In this document: positions 9,362 to 21,924 of the stretch, one piece after another
Layout of the letters: each line of letters begins with the position of its first letter
How positions within the stretch are numbered: the stretch's first letter is position 1
NCBI GenBank assembly: GCA_031835245.1
Contig: JAVKOQ010000504.1
Coordinates: forward strand, 1 to 32,076
Source of the DNA: Balamuthia mandrillaris
Lineage: Eukaryota; Discosea; Longamoebia; Balamuthiidae
Length of the DNA: 32,076 bases
Reading direction: 5' to 3'
Made by a program: the position numbers and the translations under genes
Notes under the pieces: model-generated
What the model was told of the DNA's origin: nothing
Database searches by the model: none
The model's input: only the letters and a program-made list of their open reading frames with translations

Positions 9362-10722
9362 ATGCAACGAGAAGGAGAAAAGGAAGACGAAGCGCCTCGC
9401 CAACCCAAACGGCCGAGGACAACCGACAAAGGCGCTGCTGTGGCACCGGCGGAACGACTCCCGCTGCCCCGCCGCTCGCCAAAACTTTCAGAGGCTCAAC
9501 ACGAAATCGCTAGGGAGTGTTCGCGGTATGAGCACAAGCATTACTCCCGTCCGTTTCCTCAAAAGTGGCGTCTTCCCTACTTGAGGGCCTCCTTCTTTGA
9601 CTTTGCGACGCGAACACCGGAGGAAGATGTCTCTCTTGAAGAACTCCACCAGAGGAGGTTGAGCAAATTGGAGAGGTTTCTAGAGAAGGGGCAAGAGCCT
9701 GCCTCCTTGCTGGACTGTCCTCTCGAGAAATACAAACAGCGCGTTCGCACTTACTTCAAGAAAAGGTCTTCTCTTTGCTTCTCTGTTCTCTTCTCTTCTT
9801 CTCTTTCTAAACGAAACCAAAAACAGGTTCCAGCACACCGAATATCATTACCACTTTCTCACCGCCGACGACATCTTCTCTTTGCACCTAACGAGTGCTG
9901 GCTCACGGTGGGACGTTGGCTGGTCCTCTTCATCTTCAACCACAACTCAGCCAGGTAGGAAGGTTGTGAAGGAGAACCCTTACTTCCTCTCCAATGACGT
10001 TCACTCCAAGTTGTTGCTGAAGCAGTATGTCAAAGTATTCCACGAGGAGATCGGCCGAGAGCAAGCGAGGGACTACATTCTTGGGTGCTATTATGAGATA
10101 GTGGATTGGAGCGATTCGTTGGAGACGGTGTTTGATGAGCTCTGGGGTTGCATTCGAGCGGACGACAGCGCAATCAAGATGATCTTCTCTCCGGGTCGGA
10201 ACAAAACGTGGCGATGGGTCACCCTGCGTGTTAGAAGAAGCAGAAGAAGAGGAACAAGAAACAGAAGGGGAAGAAAAGAGGAACAGTGCAGCAGCATCGC
10301 CAAAGATAGGAACAGCTTTCGAGTTGTTGAGAGCAGCGAGACATTTGTTGTGTTGTGGGAATGGCTCGTCGTCCTCCTTGATGAAAAAAGAGCTACCTTG
10401 GGAACTGGTGGAGAGGATATTCATGCATGTTGCTGCGGATTGTGGGGGTCGTCGTAGTAAAGAGCTGCAAAGGAAGCAACGACAAGAAAAGAAGGAAGAC
10501 GAAGAGGGGGAGGAGGAACATAACGAAAAAGTGGAAGCGGCGCCAGAAGAAGAGCAGGATGAAGAAGGAAACGAAGATGACTACGACGAGGAAGAAGAGA
10601 ACACGAGGTACTCTCTAAGCGCAGCGATGGTCTCTTGCATTCTTCGCTTTGCTCAGGATAGGACCACACTTCTTCCCACCGCTTCTCACATCCGCTTTCT
10701 TCGCTCCATTCACTTACTCTAA
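9362..10722 (+). CDS. Unrecognised protein with possible F-box near the C-terminus
   Basis: Start at the ATG 9362. Exon 1 runs to 9765 (basic, Pro-rich N-terminus, then FPQKWRLPYLRASFFDF and KYKQRVRTYFKKR). Intron 9766-9826 leads to FQHTEYHYHFLTADDIFSL and on to REQARDYILGCYYEIVDW. Between about 10147 and 10234 the coding frame changes. One explanation is an intron 10147-10234 (88 nt, AG at 10233-10234), which joins the frames correctly; a sequence error is the other. The C-terminal part has an E-rich tract, GTAFELLRAARHLL, then ELPWELVERIFMHVAADC, which fits the start of an F-box (LPxELxxxIF), a K/E-rich tract, and MVSCILRFAQDRTTLLPT before the stop. No family recognised for the N-terminal half. 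If the F-box is real, the protein would be an SCF ubiquitin-ligase adaptor. Confidence 0.55.
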
Positions 10723-10828
10723 CCCGCGAAAAAGGATTAAAGAAGACCTCTCCACGTAGTTATGCCCATCTCATAGTTAAGCCCTGCTCCTATTCTCTCA
10801 TCTCTTTGAGCAATAAAGAGAGAACCCT

Positions 10829-13800
10829 TTACGTTAATGCACTGATGGTATTGTGCAGAGTGTTGGCAATGCATTCGTTGATCCGAATGATCCAGGCCTC
10901 TTTCCTCCCTCCGCTATCCGCCACAAAGACCAGCTTCATGGTATTGTCCGTCTGCAAAACGGAGAAAGCGTTCTCCACGCTCTTTCCGTTGATCGACACC
11001 CCGTCGTTCATGTTCCATACGATACATTTCTCGAGGGAGATGCAAAGCTTTGGGACATATCGGTGGGAGCGTTTGTGATGCTGAGTGATGACGAGCATGT
11101 CGCTGAAGAGGAAGACTTTGCGGTTGGCGAGGGCGGCCCCGTCTTGAGATACTTTGAAGGTGCTCTCCGCTAAATATTCTCGGTTGCGACTTATAAACTG
11201 GGCAAACTGTTTATTTGTAATACAAAATAGAGAATATTAGAATTCGATAAGGAATGAGAACGAGAACGAAGAGAGACTGAGAGAATGAGAGTGAAAGAGA
11301 ATAATTTACGTCTTCATCGGAGGACCAATCGAAGCAACTTTGGATCTCCAACATTTTTAGATAATTGTCTTCCTCTCGTTTTTTCTCGTTGGTGGCAAAG
11401 ACGAGACCCCTTAGTCTTTTGGTTGCCTCTTGTAGGGCATCCTTATCATTATGGCTCTGATCCGTTAACTCCACTATGTTCTAAGGATTGTTTAAGAAAT
11501 CCATGCGGTTTAAATGTGGAGAAGAAGAAGAAGAAGAAGAACAAGAAGAAGAAGAAGAAGAAGAAGAAGAAGAAGAAGAAGAAGAAGAACGGAACAAGGA
11601 AAAGTATGAAGGAGAAGAAGATAAAAGAGGTACCTCTAGGAGAAGTGGATACTTCATGACCCGTTGACATGGCTTAATCAAGAAAGCAGCAAGATCTAGG
11701 CTTCGGCACTCCGCTTTGTCTTCCATTTCCTAAACCCATACATAGATAACATCACGTCAACTTTCATTTGGGGAGAGTGAAAGAGAGGGATTGGTGTACA
11801 TTCATAAAGTCGCGAAATGCAGCATTTTTTTGCTGCCGTTCTTTCAACAAGTTAATGGCTTTCCAATGGTTTGCTAGATACTGGCCATATATTTCAAACT
11901 CGGACATCTGATTTTAAAACAAAAGGCACGGTGTTTAGTGGAGTGCTCCATCCACAAAAAAAATGGTAGAAAGTTACATGTTCAAGAAGGATGCTTCCTA
12001 ACGGCAGTTGATCGACTGGTGCCGATTGAAGAGCGCTCAGTAAGCGTTGAGAGACAGAAAGAACGTCCTCAATATCACCAAAAATAGCCACCACGTCTTC
12101 CATCGGCAATAACTCTTTCGCTCTTAGTGGTTCCAAATAAATCTGCGAGGAAAAATAAGTTAGATAAAGCAGTTGAAGCGAGATTAGAAAGAGAGTGAGG
12201 AAAGCAAGAACGAGATAAAAGAAGAGAGATACGCACATTGACAATGACTGTCAAGTCATTTAGGTAATCTCGTTCTGTACAAACAAACTCTTCGACGCAA
12301 CAATTCCTCTTCCACAGTCTCACTTCCAAAAGACCAGAAGATGAGGGGGGTGGACTATTGACATAACTAAAGCTGCCCCCTCCTTCCTCGTCTTCTTCAT
12401 CGTCATTACTATCCGTTCCTCCTTTATCCTCGTTATTACTCGCTAGGTTACCCAACTCAGAACTAGTGCGTTGCGAGAGAAAAGCTTTTCGTGAGGAACG
12501 TTGACTTGAGGCAAGGGAACCAGCTCTCCAACTATTCTTTTTCCTGGTGGCTGCCTGTTCCTCCTCCACTGCTTCTTTGCTGTTGGGTGAATCTTCCATA
12601 ACAAAGACTAATTCGTTGGCATCTCCAACACCGTAGTCGCTGTTATCAGCATAGTAAATGTCTTCATTGGTGCTGCTTTCATTGTCGTAACATTCGTGTG
12701 CGTTGTGGGCATTTTGGTTGTCAACAGAATGGTTCTGTTTGTTGCTGTTGCTTTTGTTGCTGTTGTTATTACTCGAAAAGTTTAAGTTTAAAAGGCGTTG
12801 CGAGAGACGAAGAGCTGGTGAGCGTTTACTGCTGCTGTTTTGAGAATTGCGCAGATGAGGAGGAAGCGCAACAGGGGCAACAGAGGTTGCCGTTGGTGGA
12901 GGGACTTCCGAGGATGGATGAGATAAAGGAGCAGGCGGCTTTGGGGGTGCTGTTGGATACATTTTGCTATGCCGTGATTGAGAGTAGTGAGTAGGCTGTA
13001 CCATAGCACTTGTTATAAGAGGTACAGAAGGAGAAGTAGAAGGAGAAGCTGAAGGAGAAAGAGAATGGCGTTTGGAAGAGAGGGGGGAGAGAGGAGAAGG
13101 GGAGGGAGGTGGAGATAAGGCTCTTGGAGGCCGTGCGGGAGGAATCCGTTGGGAAGGCGAATCAAGCGGAGGTGGAGGAGAGGGTGCTGGAGGACCTCCT
13201 TTTCTATTCTGCTGTGACAAAGAAGATGAGACAAGAGGATTTGAAACTGCAGCAGTAGATGAAGAAATAGCAGTTACACTTTTAGAAGCAAGAGGATAAG
13301 CAGAAAGAGAAGGAGCGGAAGAAGAAATTGAAGCAGCACTAGCCGAAGCAAGAGAAGAAGATGCAGAAACGAACGCGCAATGGAGAGGAGGCACATGTGG
13401 TTTCTTCAAATTAGCCGCTTTAGTGTGATCTTCCATCGACCTTATGGACGTCGGGTTGAAAGACATCACCACGGAGTTGTTTCCTTTGTTTAACCGGGGC
13501 GGGCGAGGAGGTGCTGGTTTAACGCTTCGCGTTGTTGGTTTGGAGGTACTCGGTTTAGAGCTTGTAGAAGGGGGAAGAGGAGGAGGTGATAGCGGGCGAT
13601 TACTTCGATGAGAGCGAGGAGGAGGAAGTGGACGAGGAAGCGGAGGAAGAATTCGTTTGGTCATGGTTGGAGGAACAACACGTTGCGGAGTTGAAGTCGC
13701 ATTTGGTTCCAGCTTGTCTTTGTCGTTGAGACTGCTGCGTCGTCGTCTCGGCTGGAAGGCGGCTACTGAGGGTGACGAACAATGAGATGAAGAAGAATGT

Positions 13801-14195
13801 GATGAAGCGGAAGGCAGAAACGATGTGGCTGAAGAAGACGAAGAAGCAGTGACTGAAGAAGAAGCGATAGGAGAGGAAATAGAAGGAGAGGGAACGTAGA
13901 CTTCACGACAAGACTGAGACCGTCGAAGAGGAGAGTTTTGTTGTCGACTTGTTGCTTCACCTGATGATGGGGATGGAGAAGAAGAAGATGCAATTGGTTC
14001 TTTGGCGCTTCTTCTTTCCTCCCTTTTCGCTGCGTTCCTTCTCATGTATCCGGAGGGTTGCGGAGAAAGCGGATTTTGACGGTCGCCGCTGGTGTTCTTG
14101 GTGGAGAGCTTCTCGAAGCGTTCTTTTCGCTGCTGGACGTTGACCCCCAATATCTCCGCCTGTGAAGGTCTGTGCTTCTCTCCAAACCATGACAT
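10829..14195 (-). CDS. RhoGEF with long disordered N-terminus, DH and PH domains
   Basis: Exons from the ATG downward: 14195-12237, 12142-11978, 11907-11800, 11729-11634, 11480-11310, 11206-10829; all junctions are phase 0; 958 residues. The first 625 residues are Ser/Pro-rich with many polyproline patches (PPRPPRL, PPPPLDSP), likely SH3 ligands. The DH domain starts VCTERDYLNDLTVIVN at the end of exon 1 and runs through DLAAFLIKPCQRVMKYPLLL (the conserved CR3 helix) in exon 4. The last exon is a PH domain: NRKVFLFSDMLVITQHH, then SINGKSVENAFSVLQ and RKEAWIIRINECI as the C-terminal helix. DH domains exchange GDP for GTP on Rho/Rac GTPases, and the PH part helps hold the protein at membranes. 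Intron 11481-11633 contains a long CTT (sense) array. The gene converges with the unknown gene ending at 10722. Confidence 0.9.
11519..11590. repeat. (GAA)n microsatellite in RhoGEF intron
   Basis: About 70 nt of GAA units on the + strand inside intron 11481-11633. On the sense (-) strand it is CTT, so it lies as a pyrimidine tract upstream of the acceptor. Confidence 0.9.
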
Positions 14196-14253
14196 TTGTT
14201 TCTACTTTCGTCTTATGTTTGGTTCCATGAGAGGATTGAAAGAAACGTGAGAG

Positions 14254-14298
<45 letters not shown>

Positions 14299-14341
14299 CA
14301 AGAACAAGAACAAGAACAAGAACAAAAAGATGAAGAACAAG

Positions 14342-14375
<34 letters not shown>

Positions 14376-15560
14376 GTGAACAACCAAAATGAGAAATGAA
14401 GACGCGGGAGAGGAGGGGGAAAATGCACGTACGGTTTCCAACAAAAAAAAAACACGCACTACGTCAAGACCTTCACTTGCCTCACAGACCAGAGAGCCTG
14501 TTTGAGCGTGCTCGTATGTGGCTGTCTGTTTTTTTGTCAAGGGTTGGCAAAGCGCGCGTGCGGGCGTGTCCGTAAGCTGAGCGTTGGGCCGTCGACGATC
14601 CCCCACGACACGTTGAATGACAGCAGCGGCAGCGGCAGAGAGAGGACAAGAGAGAGCCACAAAAAGACGGGTTGTCGTTTTTTTTTTTAATTTTGATTGA
14701 TATTTTCCTAATTTGTGCCGGGGTCGTTTTTGTTTGAGGGGTAGTTACCTCAACGGACACCTTTTACGGTGCAGAACAGCTCAACAAAAGGAGCAGAAAA
14801 GCGAACTGAAAGAGAAAAGTTCAAAATATATACAAGATATATCAAAACAAGAGCGAGGAGAGAGATGCAAGTAAGCCGTGAGGAATAAGAACAAAGGAAA
14901 CAAGAAAAGAGAGGGGAGAAGAGTCAACGAGCGCTCACATAATGACTTTTAGAACAGGCACATAATCGTGCATTTTTATTTTCTGACAACCAATACCGAC
15001 AATGACCGCGGGCATACGATGCCTCCCTTTGGGCACGAGGTTAACCTCTCCTTTCCTATCCTCGGCGTTTTTCTTCATTTTTTTGCTGCAGGGGAGCTAC
15101 GGTCACTGATTTTTGTCGACTTCCAAACGATTCTAAAATAGGTAAAATTGCTCGACCAATAGTAAATCAATCGCTGATTGTCAATCAAATCTTCTTTTTC
15201 AAATGAATTAACACGTCCTTCTGCCAATGGAGACAACCACCAAAAGGGACGAGAATGACAAAAAAAACAATCAACCAAACAAAAAAGGGGGTTGTTTGTT
15301 TGCACGTACCCTCCTGAAAGCTCAGGCCTGTCGTGGTTGTCTTTGTTGTTTTGGGGCAAAAAAAAAAACGGCAACGAAAACACAACACAAAAACACGAGA
15401 GAGAGGGAGAGAGGAGGAGGGAGACCAAAAAAAAAAACGTAGTGCAAACAAAACACAAAAAAAACAACAACAAACCTTCTTCCACTTGCCTCTTCTTCCA
15501 CTCCGTTCAGATTTTGTTTTTTTTTTTGTTTTTGATTTTTTTTTTTTTTGGGGCAAGAGG
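14196..15560. other. Divergent intergenic region with GA arrays and small palindromes
   Basis: This is the 5' region of the RhoGEF (-) and of the PAH gene (+). GA arrays lie at 14260-14295 and 14346-14373 (pyrimidine-rich on the RhoGEF strand), with A/T homopolymers at 14443-14452, 14679-14690, 15359-15368 and 15519-15549. Between 14958 and 15048 there are three short inverted repeats: GCAC-6-GTGC (14958-14971), GGCA-5-TGCC (15011-15023) and the perfect GAGGTTAACCTC (15037-15048). No ORF here had protein-like composition. A small RNA or another exon cannot be excluded. Confidence 0.5.
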
Positions 15561-16266
15561 ATGAGGTTTGTTTTGCCTCTCTCACCCTTTCTTCTTCCAT
15601 GGACTGACGAATTTTTTATTTTTTAAAATGATAGAACACCACAACCCAGATGGACCGCTTCACAGACGACAAACTCGCAAGAAGAGCCCTTGGACGACAA
15701 GGAAGACGGCCGAATTGGTGAACCCAAAACGCGACCCAACCAACAACCTCCAACACAAAACAACAGCAGCAACAATACTTCCACAACCATTTCGAGGGGC
15801 ATTCCGTGGAGAGAGGATCCGGCGTGGACCCGATGCAGAGCGGAGCGATACCTCCGACTGGTCAAACGGACCTACGCCACCGATCCCTTCATCTATCGAA
15901 CGTTTCTGGATGTGATGCACCAGTATCGACGTGGAAGGTAAAATCCTCTCTCTCTTTTTCAGTTGAAGAGAGCATGGCGCAGAGAGGAGAAAGAGAGAGA
16001 GCAAGAAGTGGAGGGCAGGGAGAAAGTGGAAAGCAAAGAGAAGAAAGAGAAACGAAAAATAAAAGAAAAAAGAAACTGAAAAAGAAAGAAACAACAAAGA
16101 ATACAAAACACTCCTGACTCACTTTTCTATGCTTTATACAAAAAGGTTAAGCATTGTAGAACTGATGGGAGAAGTATGGGAGCTGTTCGAGGAACAACCA
16201 AACCTGTTGTTGGGCTTCAACGCCTTTCTGCCTAGCGGATACGCCTTTGAGCTCTCCGCCAGGTGA
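15561..16266 (+). CDS. Small single-PAH-domain (Sin3-like) protein
   Basis: Proposed exons: 15561-15565 (ATG AG), 15635-15937, 16146-16266; 142 residues. The 5-nt first coding exon is inferred: it gives a start codon in the right phase across a 69-nt GTTTGT...GATAG intron, and no other in-frame ATG exists after the stop at 15624. The N-terminus is polar (Q/N/T-rich). From about residue 74 the chain fits a paired amphipathic helix domain: AERYLRLVKRTYATDPFIY, RTFLDVMHQYRRGRLSIVEL, WELFEEQPNLLLGFNAFLP, SGYAFEL. The LLxGFNxFLPxGY signature is typical of Sin3 PAH repeats, which bind repressor peptides to recruit histone deacetylase. Sin3 itself has three or four PAHs and over 1000 residues, so this is either a stand-alone PAH protein or a piece of one. 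Translation ends at TGA 16264-16266, directly at a possible donor (AG/GTGATT), so further exons are conceivable. Confidence 0.7.
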
Positions 16267-16393
16267 TTGGTTTTATTTGTAATAGTAGTACTTGGAGTAG
16301 AAGACGTTTTTTTTGTTGCTTCTTCTTCATATCTGTAAATTATTTTCCTCTATCTCTGTTCTTTTTCTTCTGTTCCATCTTCAAAGGAGAGGA

Positions 16394-16397
<4 letters not shown>

Positions 16398-16432
<35 letters not shown>
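16398..16432. repeat. (GA)n microsatellite between converging genes
   Basis: About 17 GA units in the short space between the PAH gene stop (16266) and the aminotransferase stop (16511). Confidence 0.9.
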
Positions 16433-16436
<4 letters not shown>

Positions 16437-16510
16437 ACGAATAGGAGAAAAAAATGATAGTGCAAAGCTTACTTTCTTCATCTTCTTCCTCTTCCTCGAG
16501 CTCCATTGTT

Positions 16511-18662
<2,152 letters not shown>

Positions 18663-19179
18663 CTGAATAGCAGCAGGGATCGATGGAGATGATGGAGAGT
18701 CAGCCGTGTGTATTACGCAAGAGTTGTGAAGACGCCAAAGACAGGTCTTTGCAGGGTGGTTGTGTTGCATGTAAAGACAAAAAAGGGGGAGGGGGTGGTG
18801 GAGGGAGCTTATCCGAAAAGGGGGCCAGCAGCGATAGCAAAGAAAAGAAAAAAAAAGATCTCTTCTCTCTAATTTTTTTGCAATCGTTCTATTTTGCCAC
18901 CTTAAAAATAACATGACTGAGGGGTAAGAAAACAGACGTAGTTTGATTTACGATTGGATGTTTGAATTTTCTTTTTCATGACGACATGAGAAAGAAGTAA
19001 ACCGTGCTGACGTGTGTTAATTTTTAGCTGTCGACTCTTTGTGGAAGTTGCCGTTTTTTTTTTATTTTTTTTTTTTCAATAGAAAAAAAACAAGCAAAAA
19101 AGATTCGATGGCGGAGGCGTTTGTGTGTGAGCACCATTTTTGTCGCAACCAGAAGGGAGAGCAGAAACCGCGTTTTTCC
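18663..19179. other. Aminotransferase upstream region
   Basis: This holds the 5' region of the aminotransferase, with an in-frame upstream ATG at 18768-18770 and purine-rich runs at 18779-18810 and 18841-18858, then AT-rich sequence with T runs at 19053-19076. A reading frame of about 45 residues on the minus strand (19076-19220, CMDEDQDHAHVGFCW) could be an alternative last exon of the next gene. Nothing else recognised. Confidence 0.4.
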
Positions 19180-19858
19180 TCACGTTCCAACAAAACCCAA
19201 CATGAGCGTGGTCTTGGTCTTCATCCATGCACTGTTGCAAATTGTGGTTGCTGCCGTGAGCTAGAGAGAACACAAAACAAAACAAACCTCAAAAGAATAG
19301 CTTTCTGGCCACTGAAGTACATTGTGACAATTGTAAACGTGATACTTCAACTTCATCCGCGTTTTCTCTGTATTTGCCATATACTTGATGGTAACATTTG
19401 GAGCCATTACTGCATATGAGCCAAGTTTGAACTCTCCTTGTATAATGGCCAAACACGTCCAACAGTTCTTGCTCCGTGCTCAGGGTACGCTCTTCCAGTG
19501 TCCCAAAAACTGTGGGGTGAAGATGAGCAGCCGCTGTGACAGGAAGCTTTTGCGGCTTACGTCGAATAGCACGTTTGATTGCTGGGCCAAGCGCAGCAAA
19601 TACTATGTCTGCTACCTTTTCCCAAGGAATCACTAGTGGTGGTCGGGGCGGCCCAACCGCCAATTGAGGTGCCCTCGTTGCCTCCTCTTTGCCTTTCTTC
19701 TCATCTTTCCCCCTTTCTTTTTTTTTTCTTTCAGCCAAGACGAAAAAGGTCGACAAAAGAAAAGAAGTCGACAAAATGAAAAATCTAAAAAAGAGGAATT
19801 TGAGGAATTTAGCGCGGAGTGCACAGGAAAGAAGCACAAAGCTTTCGCTCAATTTCAA
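19180..19858 (-). CDS. Unrecognised gene, structure partly resolved
   Basis: No family recognised. A coding-like frame with VADIVFAALGPAIKRAIRR and PVTAAAHLHPTVFGTLEER runs down to 19489. A proposed 52-nt intron (19437-19488, donor GTACCC) then joins EFKLGSYAVMAPNVTIKYM, ANTEKTRMKLKYHVYNCH and NVLQWPESYSFE in phase. Next comes a donor GTTTGT at 19286-19287. Two acceptors work: one at 19261 gives a 27-nt intron and the ending LTAATTICNSAWMKTKTT with stop at 19180-19182; a later one gives a Cys/His-containing tail ending near 19076. The 5' end is unresolved: the frame stays open to 19858 without an ATG, passing a K/E-rich stretch and a T-rich, likely intronic, stretch. The alternating pattern of the middle exon suggests beta strands. 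Confidence 0.4.
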
Positions 19859-20170
19859 TTTTCTGCGTAGTGGGGAAGGCTCGAGGAAGAGAGAGTGATA
19901 GAGATGCCTATAAATATTTTTTTAATAATTTTAGTGTATTTTATTTTTTCAGTTTTATGTTTAAGCATAATAAAATAAGTTCTGGCAAAAGACGTCGAGA
20001 GGTACTGTACAAGTCGTTCCAGCGGTCGTTGAAAGTGGCAGTCGGTCGGTGGGTCGTTCGTTGTTGGTTGGTTGTCACAGAGAGGAAGAGAAGAGGGTGG
20101 CGAGCACGAATACCGTTCGCCAAGTAGAAGGGGAAAATTTTTGGCAAACAAAAAAGCAAAGGAAGGCAGC

Positions 20171-20647
20171 TTAGTACTCCTGGGACATGGTCTCGCCGAA
20201 CTTCTTGGACTTCTTGGGGATGAGCACAGAGTGAATGTTGGGGATGACACCACCAGAGGCAATGGTCACGTCCTGCAAGAGCTTGTTGAGCTCTTCGTCG
20301 TTCCTGACGGCCAACTGAATGTGCCTGGGGATGATCCTCACACGCTTGTTGTCGCGAGAGGCATTGCCAGCCAACTCCAAAATCTCAGCCACCAAGTACT
20401 CCAAGACGGCAGCCAGGTAGACGGGGGCACCGGCACCGACGCGAGCGGCGTAGCGGCCCTCACGGAGCTGTCTGTGGATCCTTCCAACGGGGAACTGGAG
20501 GCCTGCCCGGTAGGAACGAGTCTGCGAGACCTCAGCGCCACCGGCAGCACCAGCGGCCTTCTTTCCGGCACCTCCAGCGGGGCGAGCGGCTCCTCCGCGT
20601 CCGGCCTTGGGCTTCTTTCCAGCGGTAGCTCCAGCAGTAGAAGACAT
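20171..20647 (-). CDS. Histone H2A with H2A.X-type tail
   Basis: Intronless, 158 residues. It forms nucleosomes as a dimer with H2B. The N-terminal 45 residues are G/A/K-rich and longer than in canonical H2A. The fold is standard: [59 protein letters not shown], and [13 protein letters not shown]. The C-terminus ends SQEY, which matches the SQ(E/D)-hydrophobic motif phosphorylated after DNA breaks in H2A.X. No histone stem-loop was seen after the stop, and A/T-rich AATAAA-like sequence lies near 19965, so the mRNA is probably polyadenylated. Divergent from the H2B gene. Confidence 0.97.
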   Translation of the reverse strand: MSSTAGATAGKKPKAGRGGAARPAGGAGKKAAGAAGGAEVSQTRSYRAGLQFPVGRIHRQLREGRYAARVGAGAPVYLAAVLEYLVAEILELAGNASRDNKRVRIIPRHIQLAVRNDEELNKLLQDVTIASGGVIPNIHSVLIPKKSKKFGETMSQEY

Positions 20648-20811
20648 CTTGTTGTGTGGCAGAGACAAAAAAAAATAAGGGGGAGTGTTTCTTGCTTCGA
20701 TTTGAGAGTTGAAGTGATAAATAAAAAAAAAAGAGGGGAAGTTTTTTAACTTTATATTTTTGGTTGGAGAAAGGCGGGAAAACCAACAACGGTAAACAAA
20801 AAGCTCGGAGG

Positions 20812-20850
20812 GCCAATGAGGATAGGGCGCAAGAATTTTGGGTGACGTGG
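20812..20850 (+). promoter_or_regulatory. Histone promoter module 1: GCCAAT ... TGACGTGG
   Basis: GCCAAT at 20812-20817 and TGACGTGG at 20843-20850, 31 bp start to start. The second motif is preceded by ATTTTGGG. CCAAT boxes bind NF-Y; TGACGT is the core of CREB/ATF and other bZIP sites. Confidence 0.7.
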
Positions 20851-20876
20851 CACGCATAAAAGGAAATAATTACAGG

Positions 20877-20914
20877 GCCAATGACAACTCCCACCCCGGA
20901 TTTTGGATGACGTG
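20877..20914 (+). promoter_or_regulatory. Histone promoter module 2: GCCAAT ... TGACGTG
   Basis: GCCAAT at 20877-20882 and TGACGTG at 20908-20914, again 31 bp start to start, with ATTTTGGA before the TGACGT. Confidence 0.7.
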
Positions 20915-20924
20915 TGTTATGGGA

Positions 20925-20964
20925 GCCAATAGGAAAGGGGGAACTAGGATTTTGAGTGACGTGG
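20925..20964 (+). promoter_or_regulatory. Histone promoter module 3: GCCAAT ... TGACGTGG
   Basis: GCCAAT at 20925-20930 and TGACGTGG at 20957-20964, 32 bp start to start, with ATTTTGAG before the TGACGT. It lies about 70 bp upstream of the H2B TATA box. Confidence 0.7.
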
Positions 20965-21198
20965 CGATCCGGAAAGGAAAATTCCGACCGTTAAACCAAC
21001 ACTTCCCTCCAAAACTTTTCCCCCTCTGGAATATAAATACAAAAAATAAACTTTTATCCCCTTCTCATCATCCATTGCAACTCGAAGCAAACACTTCAAA
21101 CACCCCAAAAAAAACAGCAAACTTTTTTTTTTGTTTGTTTTATTCCTCGCTACCTTTTTTCCCCCCCCTTTTTTTTTTTACCACACACTACACACACA

Positions 21199-21681
21199 AT
21201 GTCCACTGAAGGCGCCGCCACCAAGAAGACCACCGGCCGTGGAGCTGGCAAGAAGCCCGCCACCGCGGAGGGAGGAGCCAAGAAGGGAGGAGCTGCCAAG
21301 AAGGGAGGAGCTGCCGGAGAGGCCGGTTCCACCAAGCCCAAGGGCGGAGTCTCCAAGTCCAGCAAGAAGAACTACACATCCTACGCCACCTTCATCTACA
21401 AGGTCCTCAAGCAGGTCCACCCCGACACTGGTATCTCCAACAAGGCCATGTCCATCATGAACTCGTTTGTCAACGACATTTTCGAGAGGATCGCCCTGGA
21501 GGCCGGTCGCCTGGCTCGCTACAACAAGAAGAACACGATCAGCTCCCGCGAGATCCAGACCGCCGTCCGACTGTTGCTCCCCGGTGAGTTGGCCAAGCAC
21601 GCCGTCTCTGAGGGCACCAAGGCCGTCACCAAGTACCAGTCCAGCATGGGCAGCACCGCCGCCGAACCCGAGGCCAAGTAA
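21199..21681 (+). CDS. Histone H2B
   Basis: Intronless, 160 residues. It pairs with H2A in the nucleosome. A basic A/G/K-rich N-terminal tail of about 55 residues with three KKGG-type repeats is followed by the histone fold: [78 protein letters not shown]. In most eukaryotes H2B ends at or just after the TKYTS region; here the chain continues [15 protein letters not shown], a 15-residue acidic/polar tail. GC-rich, regular codon use suggests strong expression. No histone stem-loop was seen in the 3' flank. Confidence 0.97.
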   Translation: MSTEGAATKKTTGRGAGKKPATAEGGAKKGGAAKKGGAAGEAGSTKPKGGVSKSSKKNYTSYATFIYKVLKQVHPDTGISNKAMSIMNSFVNDIFERIALEAGRLARYNKKNTISSREIQTAVRLLLPGELAKHAVSEGTKAVTKYQSSMGSTAAEPEAK

Positions 21682-21924
21682 GCAAAGCAACCAAACCGAT
21701 CAACGAAACGAAACGAGCCGAGCGTGGAGAGGAAGGAGCAAAAAAGCAAGGTGGAAAAGGAAGAAGAAAGATGAGAGAAGAAGAAGAAGAGTTTATTTTT
21801 GTGTATAATTTTTGTTTCTAACTTAAAAAATAAGAAAAACGGGACAAAAGCTCATCTGGGCTTTTTCCCTTCTATTTACAAACATACTTGCTTGTTGTCC
21901 CTCTTTCCTTCCTTCCTTCTTTCT

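Larger units (their letters stand above)
20648..21198. promoter_or_regulatory. Bidirectional H2A/H2B promoter
   Basis: 551 bp between the two histone start codons. TATA-like elements sit on each side: TATAAATA at 21032-21039 for H2B, and TATAAA read on the minus strand at 20752-20757 for H2A. The middle carries three CCAAT + TGACGT modules, listed separately. The H2B leader ends in A/C-rich and T-rich sequence (21095-21198). Confidence 0.75.

Noticed and set aside
10853-11173. Plus-strand ORF of 106 codons
   Set aside because: Antisense to the PH-domain exon of the RhoGEF, which has clear family motifs.
20072-20749. Plus-strand ORF of 225 codons
   Set aside because: Antisense to the H2A gene, whose protein is unmistakable.
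21178-21690. Minus-strand ORF of 170 codons
   Set aside because: Antisense shadow of H2B.
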